Shown: positions 8,859 through 17,586 of the stretch, one piece after another | How the letters are laid out: every line of letters starts with the position of its first letter | Numbering within the stretch: the stretch's first letter is position 1 | Assembly: GCF_002008165.1 (NCBI RefSeq) | Contig: NZ_MRDM01000014.1 | Coordinates: forward strand, 310,001-374,000 | Source of the DNA: Rhizobium laguerreae | Lineage (GTDB): Bacteria; Pseudomonadota; Alphaproteobacteria; Rhizobiales; Rhizobiaceae | Direction of reading: 5' to 3' | Length of the DNA stretch: 64,000 bases | Notes under the pieces: model-generated | Seen by the model: only the letters and a program-made list of their open reading frames with translations | Told to the model about the DNA's origin: nothing | Database searches by the model: none | Position numbers and translations under genes: made by a program

Positions 8859-9947
8859 ATGTCCCAGGTGCGTTTGGATCAGGTCACCAAGTCCTTTGGC
8901 AGCGTTGAGGTCATCCCTCCGCTCGATTTGGCAATTGCCGACAAGGAATTCGTGGTTCTTGTCGGACCTTCCGGCTGCGGGAAGACAACCACCCTGCGAA
9001 TGATCGCGGGGCTGGAACAGACGACATCAGGGGAAATCCGTATCGGCGAGCGGGACGTTACCACGCTGCGCCCGGGTCTGCGCAATTGCTCGATGGTGTT
9101 TCAGAATTACGCGCTCTATCCGCATATGACAGTTGCCGAAAACATCGGCTACGGCATGAAGGTGCGCGGAACGCCGAAGCAGGACATCGATGCCGCCGTT
9201 GCAAATGCGGCGCGCATTCTCAATCTCGGTGCCTATTTGAAACGCAAGCCGAACGCGCTCTCAGGTGGCCAACGCCAACGCGTGGCGATTGGCCGGGCGA
9301 TTGTTCGCCAGCCGGATGTGTTCCTGTTCGACGAACCGTTGTCCAACCTCGACGCTAAATTGCGCATTGAAATGCGAACAGAAATCAAGCTCTTACATCG
9401 CAGGCTCAAAACCACGATCGTGTACGTTACACATGATCAGGTAGAGGCGATGACGATGGCAGATCGGGTGGTGGTTATGAATCAAGGGCGGATCGAACAG
9501 GCCGCTGATCCGATTACCCTTTACGAATCTCCGAAGAATCTCTTTGTTGCTGCCTTTATCGGCTCGCCAAGCATGAACTTCATCGAGGGGCAACTTGTGC
9601 AAAACGCCGGTGGAATTGCCTTCCAGGCCGAGGGTGGGGTCGACATTTCGGTTCCGACACAAAGAGCCGAGCGCCTTTCGGTGGCAGTGGGACAGTCAGT
9701 GGTTCTGGGAATCCGACCGGAACATACTATGGTTGGGGATTCCAACGTTTCAACTGTGAGCCTTCATGTCGCCGATATCGAGCCCCTCGGTCCATACACA
9801 CTGGCGATCGGCAAGGTCGGGGCAGCGGCCTTTACTGCCCAGATTCACGCGTCATCGCGCGTTGGCCCGGATGACAGGATTAGCGTTCCAATTGATACCC
9901 AAAAAATGCACTTTTTCCTTAAAAGTACCGGAGACACGGTGGGCTAA
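8859..9947 (+). CDS. CUT1 ABC transporter ATP-binding protein (MalK/UgpC type)
   Basis: A 362-residue ATPase that energises the sugar transporter at the inner face of the membrane. It shows Walker [10 protein letters not shown] (about residues 37-45), signature [14 protein letters not shown], Walker [11 protein letters not shown], the H-loop in VTHDQVEAM, and a C-terminal TOBE/OB region from about residue 235 typical of MalK-like ATPases. A weak SD (AAAAGG, 8846-8851) precedes the ATG. It is separated from the binding-protein gene by 219 bp carrying a hairpin and a repeat, yet is on the same strand and completes the transporter. Confidence 0.92.
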   Translation: MSQVRLDQVTKSFGSVEVIPPLDLAIADKEFVVLVGPSGCGKTTTLRMIAGLEQTTSGEIRIGERDVTTLRPGLRNCSMVFQNYALYPHMTVAENIGYGMKVRGTPKQDIDAAVANAARILNLGAYLKRKPNALSGGQRQRVAIGRAIVRQPDVFLFDEPLSNLDAKLRIEMRTEIKLLHRRLKTTIVYVTHDQVEAMTMADRVVVMNQGRIEQAADPITLYESPKNLFVAAFIGSPSMNFIEGQLVQNAGGIAFQAEGGVDISVPTQRAERLSVAVGQSVVLGIRPEHTMVGDSNVSTVSLHVADIEPLGPYTLAIGKVGAAAFTAQIHASSRVGPDDRISVPIDTQKMHFFLKSTGDTVG

Positions 9948-10023
9948 AATCACCGTAAACTTATACGGCAATCCACCAAGAGGACATTCGGACATCGCAA
10001 TCTGCGCCCTATGAATTCAAAGA

Positions 10024-10048
10024 CACGTGGCGTCGGCAGCGCCACGTG
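10024..10048. terminator. Strong inverted repeat between the convergent ATPase and OmpA genes
   Basis: CACGTGGCG (10024-10032) and CGCCACGTG (10040-10048) form a perfect 9-bp stem with a 7-nt loop, 76 bp after the ATPase stop. It can act in both directions. No long T-tract follows on either strand, so termination efficiency is uncertain. Confidence 0.55.
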
Positions 10049-10183
10049 GGGCTAAAAGGCGTCGCAATGCCTCCGGTGATCGACGACAATCCGCTCTCCT
10101 GCCGGCACCTCCCAGAAGAGCGAGCGAACCGCACTTCTCAATCATCCTTCAAGCCAGTTGGAAAGAAGAAGCAAGAACGGAAT

Positions 10184-10208
10184 GCCCCTCCCGAGAATGG
10201 AGAGGGGC
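10184..10208 (-). terminator. Terminator-like hairpin after the OmpA-family gene
   Basis: On the minus strand the transcript leaving the stop codon at 10219 meets GCCCCTC (10208-10202) pairing with GAGGGGC (10190-10184), followed by a T-rich tail (attccgttcttgcttc). The position directly behind the gene supports a terminator. Confidence 0.6.
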
Positions 10209-10218
10209 ACCCACATCA

Positions 10219-12381
10219 TCACTTGTTGGCAGCGACCGGGCGGACCAGTGCCGTAACGCGGCGGATGGTGACGCGGCGGTTTTCCTGTTCTGGCTCTGAT
10301 GTACTAACCTTCAGGTAGCGCTCGCCATAACCCTGCGTCGCCAGGTTTTCCGGCGCGATGCCGTAGACATCGGAGAGCACGTTGGCGACCGACTCCGCCC
10401 GCTGGTCGGAGAGGATCAGGTTGCTCTGGTCTGAGCCGACAGCATCCGTATGACCCTCGATCAGGAAGGTTTCGCTCGGATCCTTCTCGAGCACCTGGCC
10501 GATCGCGTCGGCGACCTTGCGCAAGGTGCGCGCCTGGGTCATCGGGATCTCGGCGCTGCCGGTCGCGAAGGTGATCGTGTCGAGGTCGATGCGGCGTACC
10601 TTGTCGCGAATACGGGCGGAATACTTCACCTCGTCAAGCGAATAGACACGCTCTACCTGCTCGACGGGCGGCTCTCTGAGGAACTCGTAATAATCCCGGT
10701 CCGGATCGCTGCTGGTGTCGATGATATAGTCGTTGAGCGGCACGCGCAGCCGCATCGGCGGCAGATCGGCGCCCGGATCTTCGAAGTAGTCGCGATCAGG
10801 GTCCTCGTAGAGATCGGGCGAGTAGTAGAGTACGTATTCGCGCCCGCGGGCATCGACGCGCGACCGCTGGATGATATCGCCGTAGCGGTTGCGGATCGTG
10901 ACGATGCGATAGCCCTCCGGCCGCGCGATCGTCTCGCGATAACGATCGCCCGACAGTTGCTCATAGCTTGGCCGTTCGCCGTCGCGCAGAAACCGCCTGT
11001 CGTCGTCGCTGCGCACGATCACTTGATTGTTGTACTGAATGATCACGCGGCTGTCGTCGGTGCGGTCGTCGATGCGCGCGCCCTCAGGTCGGACGAATTG
11101 CGGCCGGGTATCGAGCCTCGTGCCTTTCTCGCTGGTCACTGCCTCGAGCTTGATCGCCGGTGCCGCAGCGGTGGCAGCGGCCTGCGCATCGGCGTCCGAG
11201 GTGGGCACCTTCACTTCCTGGCTCTCGGCGCGCAGCTTGTCACGGTCACGGCGACCTTCCCGCCCCTTGCTGCGGTCGGCATCCTTGTCGCTGTCGAGCA
11301 CGGCTGCACCGTTTTCGACCGGCAGCACGACGGTCTCGTTGCTCTTGGCCGGATCTGCGGCGATCTTCTTGCGGCGCTCCAGCTCCTCGGGCGAAACCTT
11401 TTCCGGCGCCGGAATGGCCTGCTCCACCTGCTGACCACTGCTGGCATCCGGTAGCGGCTGGGCGGTGTCGGTGGCGGGCGCAGCCGGCTGTCCGCCGGCG
11501 GGCTGCTCGCCGGTGGGCTGTTTGGCGGCAGGCTTTGCAGCCGTGCCATCCTTGGGCGTTTCGGCGGGCGCGGCTTCGGGAGCGGCCGCCTTGTCTTCGG
11601 TTGGCTTCTCTGTGGGTGCTGCAGCCTCGCCCTTTGTCGGCTTCTTGGCAGGCGCTTCGGCAGCGGGTTTTGCCTCCGGCTTCACTTCGGGCTTTGCCTG
11701 TTCCTCAGCTGGCGACACTGCCTCGGGAGCGGCAGTTTCGGTCTTAGTCTTGCCCTTGTCTCGGCCCTGGGCCTTATCCTGCCCTTTTTCCCGCTTACCG
11801 CCTTCAGGCTTGGCCTCGGGTTGGGCCTGTTTCGTCTCCGGCTGAGTTTCCTTGGCGGCAGGCTGCTGCTCGGGCGCCGGCTGCGCCTCAGGCTCGGCTT
11901 GCTGCGTCTCCTGCTTCTTCGGCTTTCTCGGCTTTTCCTGCGTTACGGGTTGCTCTTCCTGCTGCGGCTCGGCTTCCGGCTGAGCTGCCTGCTTGGCTTT
12001 CCGCTGCGGTTTGCTTTCGGGCGCAGGCTCCTCCCTCGGCGCTTCGGCCTTCGGCGGTTCCGGCTCTGCCTTGGGTTCGGGCGCAGGCGCCTCCTTCCGC
12101 TCGGCCTTCGGCTTCTCGGCGGGCGCCTCCTTCGGCTGCTCGGCGGCCGGCGCCTGTTCAGCCGGTGCTTCCTCCTTCTGCTTGCGCTTCTTCTTTAAGA
12201 GCTCCTCCTCGGAGGGCGCGTCCTGCGCCACTTCGAAGCTGCCCTGTTCAATCTGCCGCACGGCTGCAGTCTCGGTTGCGGCGCCGCGCGCGGCGGCCAT
12301 TGCCGATGCCGGCTGCAGCGCCAGCGAGAGGGATAGCAGCGGGAAGGCTGCGCTCGCAAACAAACTTGATTTCTTGCCCAT
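10219..12381 (-). CDS. OmpA-family outer membrane/peptidoglycan-associated protein with long low-complexity spacer
   Basis: A 720-residue envelope protein. A Sec signal (SSLFASAAFPLLSLSLALQ, likely cleaved near AMA) is followed by roughly 280-300 residues very rich in Pro, Glu, Ala, Lys and Gln (many repeats of the type APAEKPKAE), a middle region with RDGERPSYEQ and a PDRDYFEDPG-type segment, and a C-terminal OmpA domain (about 595-720) with the peptidoglycan-binding pattern IEGHTDAVGS...LSDQRAESV...GYGE. The start is ATG 12381, preceded by GAGGAA; a longer in-frame form lacks a site. The spacer could cross the periplasm while the OmpA end grips the wall; this is inference. It is transcribed divergently from the amino acid transporter. 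Confidence 0.82.
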   Translation of the reverse strand: MGKKSSLFASAAFPLLSLSLALQPASAMAAARGAATETAAVRQIEQGSFEVAQDAPSEEELLKKKRKQKEEAPAEQAPAAEQPKEAPAEKPKAERKEAPAPEPKAEPEPPKAEAPREEPAPESKPQRKAKQAAQPEAEPQQEEQPVTQEKPRKPKKQETQQAEPEAQPAPEQQPAAKETQPETKQAQPEAKPEGGKREKGQDKAQGRDKGKTKTETAAPEAVSPAEEQAKPEVKPEAKPAAEAPAKKPTKGEAAAPTEKPTEDKAAAPEAAPAETPKDGTAAKPAAKQPTGEQPAGGQPAAPATDTAQPLPDASSGQQVEQAIPAPEKVSPEELERRKKIAADPAKSNETVVLPVENGAAVLDSDKDADRSKGREGRRDRDKLRAESQEVKVPTSDADAQAAATAAAPAIKLEAVTSEKGTRLDTRPQFVRPEGARIDDRTDDSRVIIQYNNQVIVRSDDDRRFLRDGERPSYEQLSGDRYRETIARPEGYRIVTIRNRYGDIIQRSRVDARGREYVLYYSPDLYEDPDRDYFEDPGADLPPMRLRVPLNDYIIDTSSDPDRDYYEFLREPPVEQVERVYSLDEVKYSARIRDKVRRIDLDTITFATGSAEIPMTQARTLRKVADAIGQVLEKDPSETFLIEGHTDAVGSDQSNLILSDQRAESVANVLSDVYGIAPENLATQGYGERYLKVSTSEPEQENRRVTIRRVTALVRPVAANK

Positions 12382-12712
12382 CGGGTTTCCTCGATCCTGT
12401 TTGAGCTTCTTGAGGCCGCCAGGCCCTGGTTCCGCCCCTAGCGTCGCAATGAGGCGAAACGGCGAAATGGCAAAGCGCCAACCCACCGATTTGTTCCGGT
12501 TCTAGAAAGCTCCGGATTAACCTCCCGTGAATATTGCAGTCTGCTTTCGTTCATCTCGCCTGTTATTTGCACCGCACAATTGCGCGGGAATTTCTGTTGC
12601 AATTCCATGAAAAAAAGTCTGATTATCGCCACAAGGCGGTGTCGACACCGTTGAACTGCAGCCGTCAGCCCAACAGAAAAACGAGCGACGGCTACCAACA
12701 GAGAGGATCCTC
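12382..12712. promoter_or_regulatory. Divergent intergenic region between the OmpA gene and the amino acid transporter
   Basis: These 331 bp hold the leaders and promoters of two divergent genes. An AT-rich stretch around 12585-12625 (ttgcaattccatgaaaaaaag) is the best candidate promoter area for the transporter. I see no convincing known operator and no small ORF. Confidence 0.4.
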
Positions 12713-13486
12713 ATGCTTAACCCTACCCGTATCTTCGCGGCAGCCTCGATCGCGGCAATGTCTCTCTTTGCCGGCTCGGCCATGGCCGAGGGCGAGAAAT
12801 ACGTGATCGGCACCGATTCGACCTATCCGCCCTTCGAATTCGTCGATGCCAGCGGCACGATCCAGGGCTTCGACATCGACATCACCAAGGCGCTCTGCGC
12901 TGAAATGAAGGCCGAATGCACCTTCGTCAGCACCGACTGGGACGGCATCATCCCGGCCCTGAATGCCAAGAAATTCGACATGATCGTTTCCTCCATGTCG
13001 ATCACGCCGGAGCGTCTGAAGCTCGTCGACTTCTCGAATAAATACTACAACACCCCGCCGGCCATTGCCGTGCCGAAGGATTCGACGATATCAGACGTCG
13101 CCGGCCTCAAGGGCAAGGTGATCGGCGCGCAGACCTCCACCACGCACGCCAACTATGCCGAGAAGCATCTCGCCGACACCGAGCTGAAGCTCTATCCGAC
13201 CGCTGACGAATACAAGCTCGACGTTGCCAGCGGCCGCGTCGACGCCGTCATCGACGACGTCGTCGTTCTCTCCGAATGGGTCAAGTCCGACGCCGGCGCC
13301 TGCTGCAAGATTCTGACGACCCTGCCGGTCGACAAGGAAATCAACGGCAACGGCGCGGGCATTGCCATCCGCAAGGGCGACCCGTTGAAGGAAAAGCTGA
13401 ACACGGCGATCGCTGCGATCCGCGCCAGCGGTGAATACAAGAAGATCCAGGACAAGTACTTCGACTTCGACGTTTACGGCGAATAA
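12713..13486 (+). CDS. Polar amino acid ABC transporter substrate-binding protein (HisJ/ArgT type)
   Basis: A 257-residue periplasmic protein of binding-protein family 3. It has a signal peptide (IFAAASIAAMSLFAGSAMA), the N-terminal pattern GTDSTYPPFEFVD, GFDIDITKALCAEMKAEC with the cysteine pair typical of LAO/HisJ proteins, and TDWDGIIPALNAKKFDMIVSS-like and TPERLKLVDFSNKYY segments. These point to a basic or polar amino acid or opine-like ligand. AGAGAGGA (12700-12707) precedes the ATG. A strong hairpin follows, then two permeases on the same strand. Confidence 0.9.
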   Translation: MLNPTRIFAAASIAAMSLFAGSAMAEGEKYVIGTDSTYPPFEFVDASGTIQGFDIDITKALCAEMKAECTFVSTDWDGIIPALNAKKFDMIVSSMSITPERLKLVDFSNKYYNTPPAIAVPKDSTISDVAGLKGKVIGAQTSTTHANYAEKHLADTELKLYPTADEYKLDVASGRVDAVIDDVVVLSEWVKSDAGACCKILTTLPVDKEINGNGAGIAIRKGDPLKEKLNTAIAAIRASGEYKKIQDKYFDFDVYGE

Positions 13487-13513
13487 GAAATTCGTTATCT
13501 CGCCGATGAAGGT

Positions 13514-13549
13514 AATGGCGGAAGGCTTGCTCTTCCGCCATTTTTGTTT
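13514..13549 (+). terminator. Intrinsic terminator or attenuator between binding protein and permeases
   Basis: AATGGCGGAAG (13514-13524) and CTTCCGCCATT (13532-13542) form a perfect 11-bp stem with a 7-nt loop, followed by TTTGTTTG. It lies inside an apparent operon, so partial read-through would give more binding protein than permease, a common arrangement. Confidence 0.8.
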
Positions 13550-13599
13550 GACAAAGATAGCAAGATTAAAACGGCAAAAGCCGTGAGGGGAATTCTCGC

Positions 13600-14406
13600 A
13601 TGGGCGGATTATTTTCCGCGCTGGGCTCCTTCTGGAGCTGGATTGTGCACATTTTCGATCCGCTGTGCGGGCCCGTTGGCATCTTCACTTGGTTCGGTCA
13701 GTCGACGATCCTTGCCTGTGGCGATACCGGCTGGGGCGACGAGATCGCGCTTGGCCTGCAGGTCACCGTTTCGGTGGCGATCGTCACCCTGCCGATCGGC
13801 CTCGCCATCGGCTTCCTGGTGGCGCTCGGCCAGCAGTCGGAGGAAAAGTCGCTGCGGCTGGCGGCCGGCATCTACACGACGATCTTCCGCGGCCTGCCGG
13901 AGCTTTTGACGCTCTTCATCATTTACTACGGCATGCAGATGCTGATCCAGTCTCTGCTTGCCTTCGTCGGTTATGACGGGCCGCCGATCGAGATCAACGC
14001 CTTTCTCGCCGGCGTCATCGCGCTTTCGGTCGTCTTCTCCGCCTACTGTTCGGAAGTGTTGCTCTCGGCCTTCCACGCCATTCCCAGGGGTCAATATGAA
14101 GCGGGCGACGCGCTTGGGCTGCATCGCGGCCGCACGCTGCGCCTGATCATCCTGCCGCAGCTCGTGCGCATCGCGTTGCCGGGCCTGACGAACCTCTGGA
14201 TGGTGCTCCTGAAGGACACCTCCTACGTCTCGATCATCAGCCTCGCCGATATCCTGCGCCAGACGAGTGTCGCCGTGCGCGTGACAAAGGAGCCCTTCTT
14301 CTTTTATGGTGTGGCCTGCTGTCTTTATCTGGTGCTTGCCATCCTCTCCTCCTTTCTGCTCGTCTATGTCGAGCGTTGGGCCAAACGTTCGGAGGTCCGT
14401 CGATGA
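13600..14406 (+). CDS. Polar amino acid ABC transporter permease (HisQ type)
   Basis: A 268-residue inner-membrane permease of the HisMQ family. The hydrophobic segments around residues 45-70, 95-115 and 135-155 and the conserved RGLPELLTLFIIYYG and GQYEAGDALGLHRGRTLRLIIL-type EAA region are diagnostic. GAGGGG at 13585-13590 precedes the ATG. The stop overlaps the next permease (ATGA). It forms the heterodimeric channel with the HisM-type subunit. Confidence 0.9.
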   Translation: MGGLFSALGSFWSWIVHIFDPLCGPVGIFTWFGQSTILACGDTGWGDEIALGLQVTVSVAIVTLPIGLAIGFLVALGQQSEEKSLRLAAGIYTTIFRGLPELLTLFIIYYGMQMLIQSLLAFVGYDGPPIEINAFLAGVIALSVVFSAYCSEVLLSAFHAIPRGQYEAGDALGLHRGRTLRLIILPQLVRIALPGLTNLWMVLLKDTSYVSIISLADILRQTSVAVRVTKEPFFFYGVACCLYLVLAILSSFLLVYVERWAKRSEVRR

Positions 14407-15233
14407 GCTACGCCGAAACGCTGATCCCGCCGCAGCCAGCGCCCCGCGAGTTGATGAAGCCGATGACGCCGGCGCGCGTGGCCGGCTATATTCTCGTCGC
14501 CATCTGGGCCGTGCTCGCGGCTCTTCTTGTCATTTCCGTCATCAATGGCTGGGATCCGGAAAAATTCATCCGCTACGGACCGCGTTACCTCCATGGTCTC
14601 TGGATAACGCTGAGCCTCGTTTTCATTTCCGTTATCTGCGGCGCCATCCTGTCGTTGCCGCTTGCCGTGGCGCGAATGTCAAACAATCGCGTGCTGAACG
14701 CGCTGGCCTACGGCTACATCTATTTCTTCCGCGGCACGCCGCTGCTTGCCCAGCTGTTCCTGGTCTATTACGGCCTCGGCGTATTCCGGCCGCAGCTTGA
14801 GGCCGTCGGTATCTGGTGGTTTTTCCGCGAAGCCTGGTATTGCGGCCTTTTTGCCATGACCATCAATACCGCGGCCTACCAGGCGGAAATCCTGCGCGGC
14901 GCGATCGAAAGCGTGCCGCACGGCCAGCGCGAAGCCGCCGCGGCACTTGGCATCCATAACAGCATCGCCTTCCGCAAGATCATCCTGCCGCAGGCCTTCA
15001 TCGTCGCACTTCGCCCTTACGGCAACGAGATCATCCTTTTGATCAAGGGCTCGGCGGTCGTCGCCATCATCACCGTGCTAGACCTGATGGGCGAAACCCG
15101 CTACGCCTTCTCCCGCACTTTCGACTACCAGACCTATCTCTGGGCGGCGATCTTCTACCTCACCATCGTAGAGGCCTTACGCCATCTCTGGGCCTGGTTC
15201 GAGCGCCGCCTGACCCGGCACCTCAAGCGCTGA
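14403..15233 (+). CDS. Polar amino acid ABC transporter permease (HisM type)
   Basis: A 276-residue inner-membrane permease. It has the HisM features FFRGTPLLAQLFLVYYG, NTAAYQAEILRGAIESVP and GQREAAAALGIHNSIAFRKI, the last being the ATPase-docking EAA loop. The start ATG 14403 lies in an ATGA overlap with the HisQ gene; an in-frame start further upstream inside hisQ is less likely. No ATPase gene follows: the next gene is usg. The transporter must therefore borrow an ATPase encoded elsewhere. Confidence 0.9.
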   Translation: MSYAETLIPPQPAPRELMKPMTPARVAGYILVAIWAVLAALLVISVINGWDPEKFIRYGPRYLHGLWITLSLVFISVICGAILSLPLAVARMSNNRVLNALAYGYIYFFRGTPLLAQLFLVYYGLGVFRPQLEAVGIWWFFREAWYCGLFAMTINTAAYQAEILRGAIESVPHGQREAAAALGIHNSIAFRKIILPQAFIVALRPYGNEIILLIKGSAVVAIITVLDLMGETRYAFSRTFDYQTYLWAAIFYLTIVEALRHLWAWFERRLTRHLKR

Positions 15234-15234
15234 T

Positions 15235-15277
15235 GCATGACGCCCAAAACTGTGTCGCGGCTTTGGGATAACTGCAT
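15235..15277. repeat. Dispersed hairpin repeat, family B, copy 1 (after the HisM-type gene)
   Basis: Starting one base after the stop codon, GCATGACGCCCAAAACTGTG is followed by an arm ending CTTTGGGATAACTGCAT, giving nested ATGCA/TGCAT and CCCAAA/TTTGGG pairing. The layout and much of the sequence match the unit at 34521-34564, so I place them in one family. It probably forms the 3' end of the transporter mRNA. Confidence 0.6.
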
Positions 15278-15454
15278 TCATCAAACAAAAGCCCGTTTGG
15301 CAGCACTCTTGGGACGATGCTGCCAAGACATTGATACTAAAAATAAATTGTCCTTTTACGAAGTATCTGTAAAGCTTCCGTTAACCACTCGCATGTTTCC
15401 ATATCATGTAGCGCTAATAAGCGCGCGAGTGGGAACAAGAAGAAGCGGAATACG
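15278..15454. other. Gene-free stretch before usg
   Basis: The stretch holds an inverted repeat TTTGGCAGCA (15297-15306) with TGCTGCCAAG (15319-15328) and an AT-rich region (15335-15420) that probably carries the usg promoter. No ORF of note. Confidence 0.35.
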
Positions 15455-15721
15455 ATGCACAAGGACATGGAAAAACAATTGAAGGGCTATGGTCTGACGA
15501 CCGCCCAGATCCTCTACCGTCTGCCGGACCACCCGGTGATCTTACAGACCTATGTCTGGCAGGATTACGACCTCGCTCCTGATTTTCCCGAAATGCGCGG
15601 TTTCCTAAAATTCTGGGAAGAGAAGCTGGACGGGCCGCTGCATTCGGTGCGCTACATCCACCGCAAACTGATCTCGGCAACCGAGTGGCGGGCACTGAAG
15701 GGCGAGTTCATCCTGCACTGA
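15455..15721 (+). CDS. usg: Usg family protein
   Basis: An 88-residue protein of the Usg family, known from alphaproteobacteria and of unknown function. It is recognised by LTTAQILYRLPDHP, LQTYVWQDYDLAPDFP and LKFWEEKLDGPLHSVR. In some relatives it lies beside trp genes; here no trp gene is near. There are two possible starts (15455, 15467); the first has a weak purine-rich site. It is small, soluble-looking and probably monocistronic. Confidence 0.85.
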   Translation: MHKDMEKQLKGYGLTTAQILYRLPDHPVILQTYVWQDYDLAPDFPEMRGFLKFWEEKLDGPLHSVRYIHRKLISATEWRALKGEFILH

Positions 15722-15730
15722 TCGGCTCTG

Positions 15731-15765
15731 CAACATGATGCCGAAAAGTGTGAACGGTTCGGGCG
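15731..15765. repeat. Dispersed hairpin repeat, family B, copy 2 (degenerate)
   Basis: ACATGATGCCGAAAAGTGTG at 15733-15752 is nearly identical to the left arm of the unit at 34521-34564 (GCATGATGCCGAAAAGTGTG). The right arm is shortened (cggttcgggcgatatgt). It lies between the convergent usg and DUF2270 genes. Confidence 0.6.
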
Positions 15766-15781
15766 ATATGTTCTGACCGCG

Positions 15782-16507
15782 TCAGACATGCGCCTCGCCA
15801 TGGCCGAATTCGCCTTCGTCGCGGTCCCGGCGAAGCGCGAAACCGAGCATGCCGAGATAGAAGGCGACGACGATGGCAATGACCGCAAGGCCGGGAATCG
15901 GCCCGAGCACCGCATTGTCGATGACATAGTCCCATGACTGCGCCTGCAGCGCCGGCATGCCCTCCGTCTGCAGCTTCGGCGTCGAGATCTTCAGGCACCA
16001 GGCGAGCAACAGGATGAAATACATCCAGCCGTAATTGCGTTTGAGCCGGCGGTGCATCGCCTCTTGATAGCTGAGCAGGAAGCGCGGCTTGCGCAGGCTG
16101 CTGGCGACCACAACCGCCCATTCGCTGCCGGCATTGGCATCAGGCGCCAGGATTTGCGCGAAATAGCAGCGCTCGATCTGGCGAATGCGGGCGCGATAGA
16201 TATCGAAGAAGCGGTAGCGCCGCGCCTCGATCATCAGAAGCAGTGTCACCAGCATCACCCCGAACAGCAGCACCCCGTGATGCGAATTCGGCGTCGACAG
16301 CGACACCGAGAGGAGTGCTGCGACCACGGTGATCGCCCAGTTGGACGTCCGGTCGATGCGGTCGCGCCAGCTCGTCATCCGCCCGAGTTCACCACGGTAA
16401 TAATGGCTGAGCGTGTTGGTGACCTCGTTTGGTGTCGCAGGTAGCAGTAATGCCCGGCCGGCCTCTCCTTCCCTCGCCGATGATGTCCTCTCTGGCTCCG
16501 TTTTCAT
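15782..16507 (-). CDS. DUF2270 integral membrane protein
   Basis: A 241-residue inner-membrane protein that I recognise as DUF2270: LSHYYRGELGRMTSWRDRID, WAITVVAALLSVSLS, EARRYRFFDIYRARIRQIE and RRLKRNYGWMYFILLLAW. Four membrane segments come in two pairs (about 65-105 and 170-225), with a soluble loop between. Function is unknown. The start is ATG 16507 because GGGAGGAG lies just before it on the minus strand; an in-frame ATG at 16540 is possible. The head is 132 bp from the divergent methyltransferase gene. Confidence 0.83.
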   Translation of the reverse strand: MKTEPERTSSAREGEAGRALLLPATPNEVTNTLSHYYRGELGRMTSWRDRIDRTSNWAITVVAALLSVSLSTPNSHHGVLLFGVMLVTLLLMIEARRYRFFDIYRARIRQIERCYFAQILAPDANAGSEWAVVVASSLRKPRFLLSYQEAMHRRLKRNYGWMYFILLLAWCLKISTPKLQTEGMPALQAQSWDYVIDNAVLGPIPGLAVIAIVVAFYLGMLGFALRRDRDEGEFGHGEAHV

Positions 16508-16639
16508 GGCCTCTCCTCCCTTGGTCTTGTTTTCGGCCATTCTGCGCCCGCAATCGCGCCATTGCAAAACATCGAAAGCCGTCTTAGACGCATGCCTGGA
16601 ACAAAAGGACGGCCTGAAACAAAAGGACGATGGACTGCG

Positions 16640-17458
16640 ATGGCAAAGAAGATCGACGAAGAAGCTCTTGGCGAGGCCTATAACCGGGCGCTCGCGCTGG
16701 AAAAGGCCGGCGATGTCGACGCCGCCGTTGCAGCCTATGAAGAAGTCCTGGCGATCGATCCCGACGATCACGGCGGTGCGGCCGTGCGCATTGCCGCGAT
16801 GGGTCGCGGCGAAACGCCGGTCAAGGCGCCCGACGCCTATGTCGAGACCTTGTTCGACCAGCATGCCGAGGTTTTCGAGGATGTGCTCGTCGAGCAGCTC
16901 GGCTATCACGTGCCGATGCTGGTGCGCCAGCGCCTGCAGGCGCTGAAGCTCGGACCGTTCAAGCGGCTGCTCGATCTCGGCTGCGGCACGGGCCTCACCG
17001 GCGGCGCGCTGCGCGACCTCTGCGCTGATATGACCGGCATCGACATATCGGAGAAGATGGTCGAGATCGCCCATGAGAAGGATCTCTACGAGACGCTCTT
17101 TGTCGCCGAGGTCGAGGATTTCCTCGACGACAACGACGAGGAAGCCTTCGACATCATCGCCGCCACCGACGTGCTGCCCTATCTCGGCGCGCTCGAACCG
17201 CTGTTCTTCGGCACCGCCGACAACCTGACGCCGGGAGGCCTGTTCATCTTCTCCTCAGAAACCCTGCCCGAGGAAATACTCGCCGGCCGCGCCTATATGG
17301 TCGGCCCACACCAGCGCTTCGCCCATGCCGACGCCTATGTCGGAGAACGCCTGACGGCCACCGGTTTCGAACTCGTCGAGATATCGGATATCAACGTGCG
17401 CATGGAAGACGGCCAGCCGACACCAGGCCATTTGGTGATCGCCCGGTATAATGGCTGA
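16640..17458 (+). CDS. TPR-containing SAM-dependent methyltransferase
   Basis: A 272-residue cytoplasmic protein. Residues 8-45 form a TPR-like helical hairpin (YNRALALEKAGDVDAAVAAYEE). From about 105 a class I methyltransferase follows: motif I LLDLGCGTGLTGGAL, motif II GIDISEKMVEIA, and the acidic IIAATDVLPYLG. The pattern matches the predicted TPR methyltransferases (COG4976 type), whose substrate is not known. The start is ATG 16640; longer in-frame forms begin in what should be the leader shared with DUF2270. Confidence 0.83.
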   Translation: MAKKIDEEALGEAYNRALALEKAGDVDAAVAAYEEVLAIDPDDHGGAAVRIAAMGRGETPVKAPDAYVETLFDQHAEVFEDVLVEQLGYHVPMLVRQRLQALKLGPFKRLLDLGCGTGLTGGALRDLCADMTGIDISEKMVEIAHEKDLYETLFVAEVEDFLDDNDEEAFDIIAATDVLPYLGALEPLFFGTADNLTPGGLFIFSSETLPEEILAGRAYMVGPHQRFAHADAYVGERLTATGFELVEISDINVRMEDGQPTPGHLVIARYNG

Positions 17459-17586
17459 CGCCAACACCTGATATATCGGCTGACGGAAGACTTGCCCGGT
17501 TGGCGAAGTATCTGTTGCAAAATGCGCCACGACCTGATAGTTAGTCAATCGGTAAAGTTTACCACAACGATAGGAAAGGTCGCCGC

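Noticed and set aside
10450..12505. Several long plus-strand frames opposite the OmpA-family gene
   Set aside because: They are antisense shadows of the Pro/Glu/Ala/Lys-rich region and consist of low-complexity Arg, Leu, Ser and Gly stretches without any domain.
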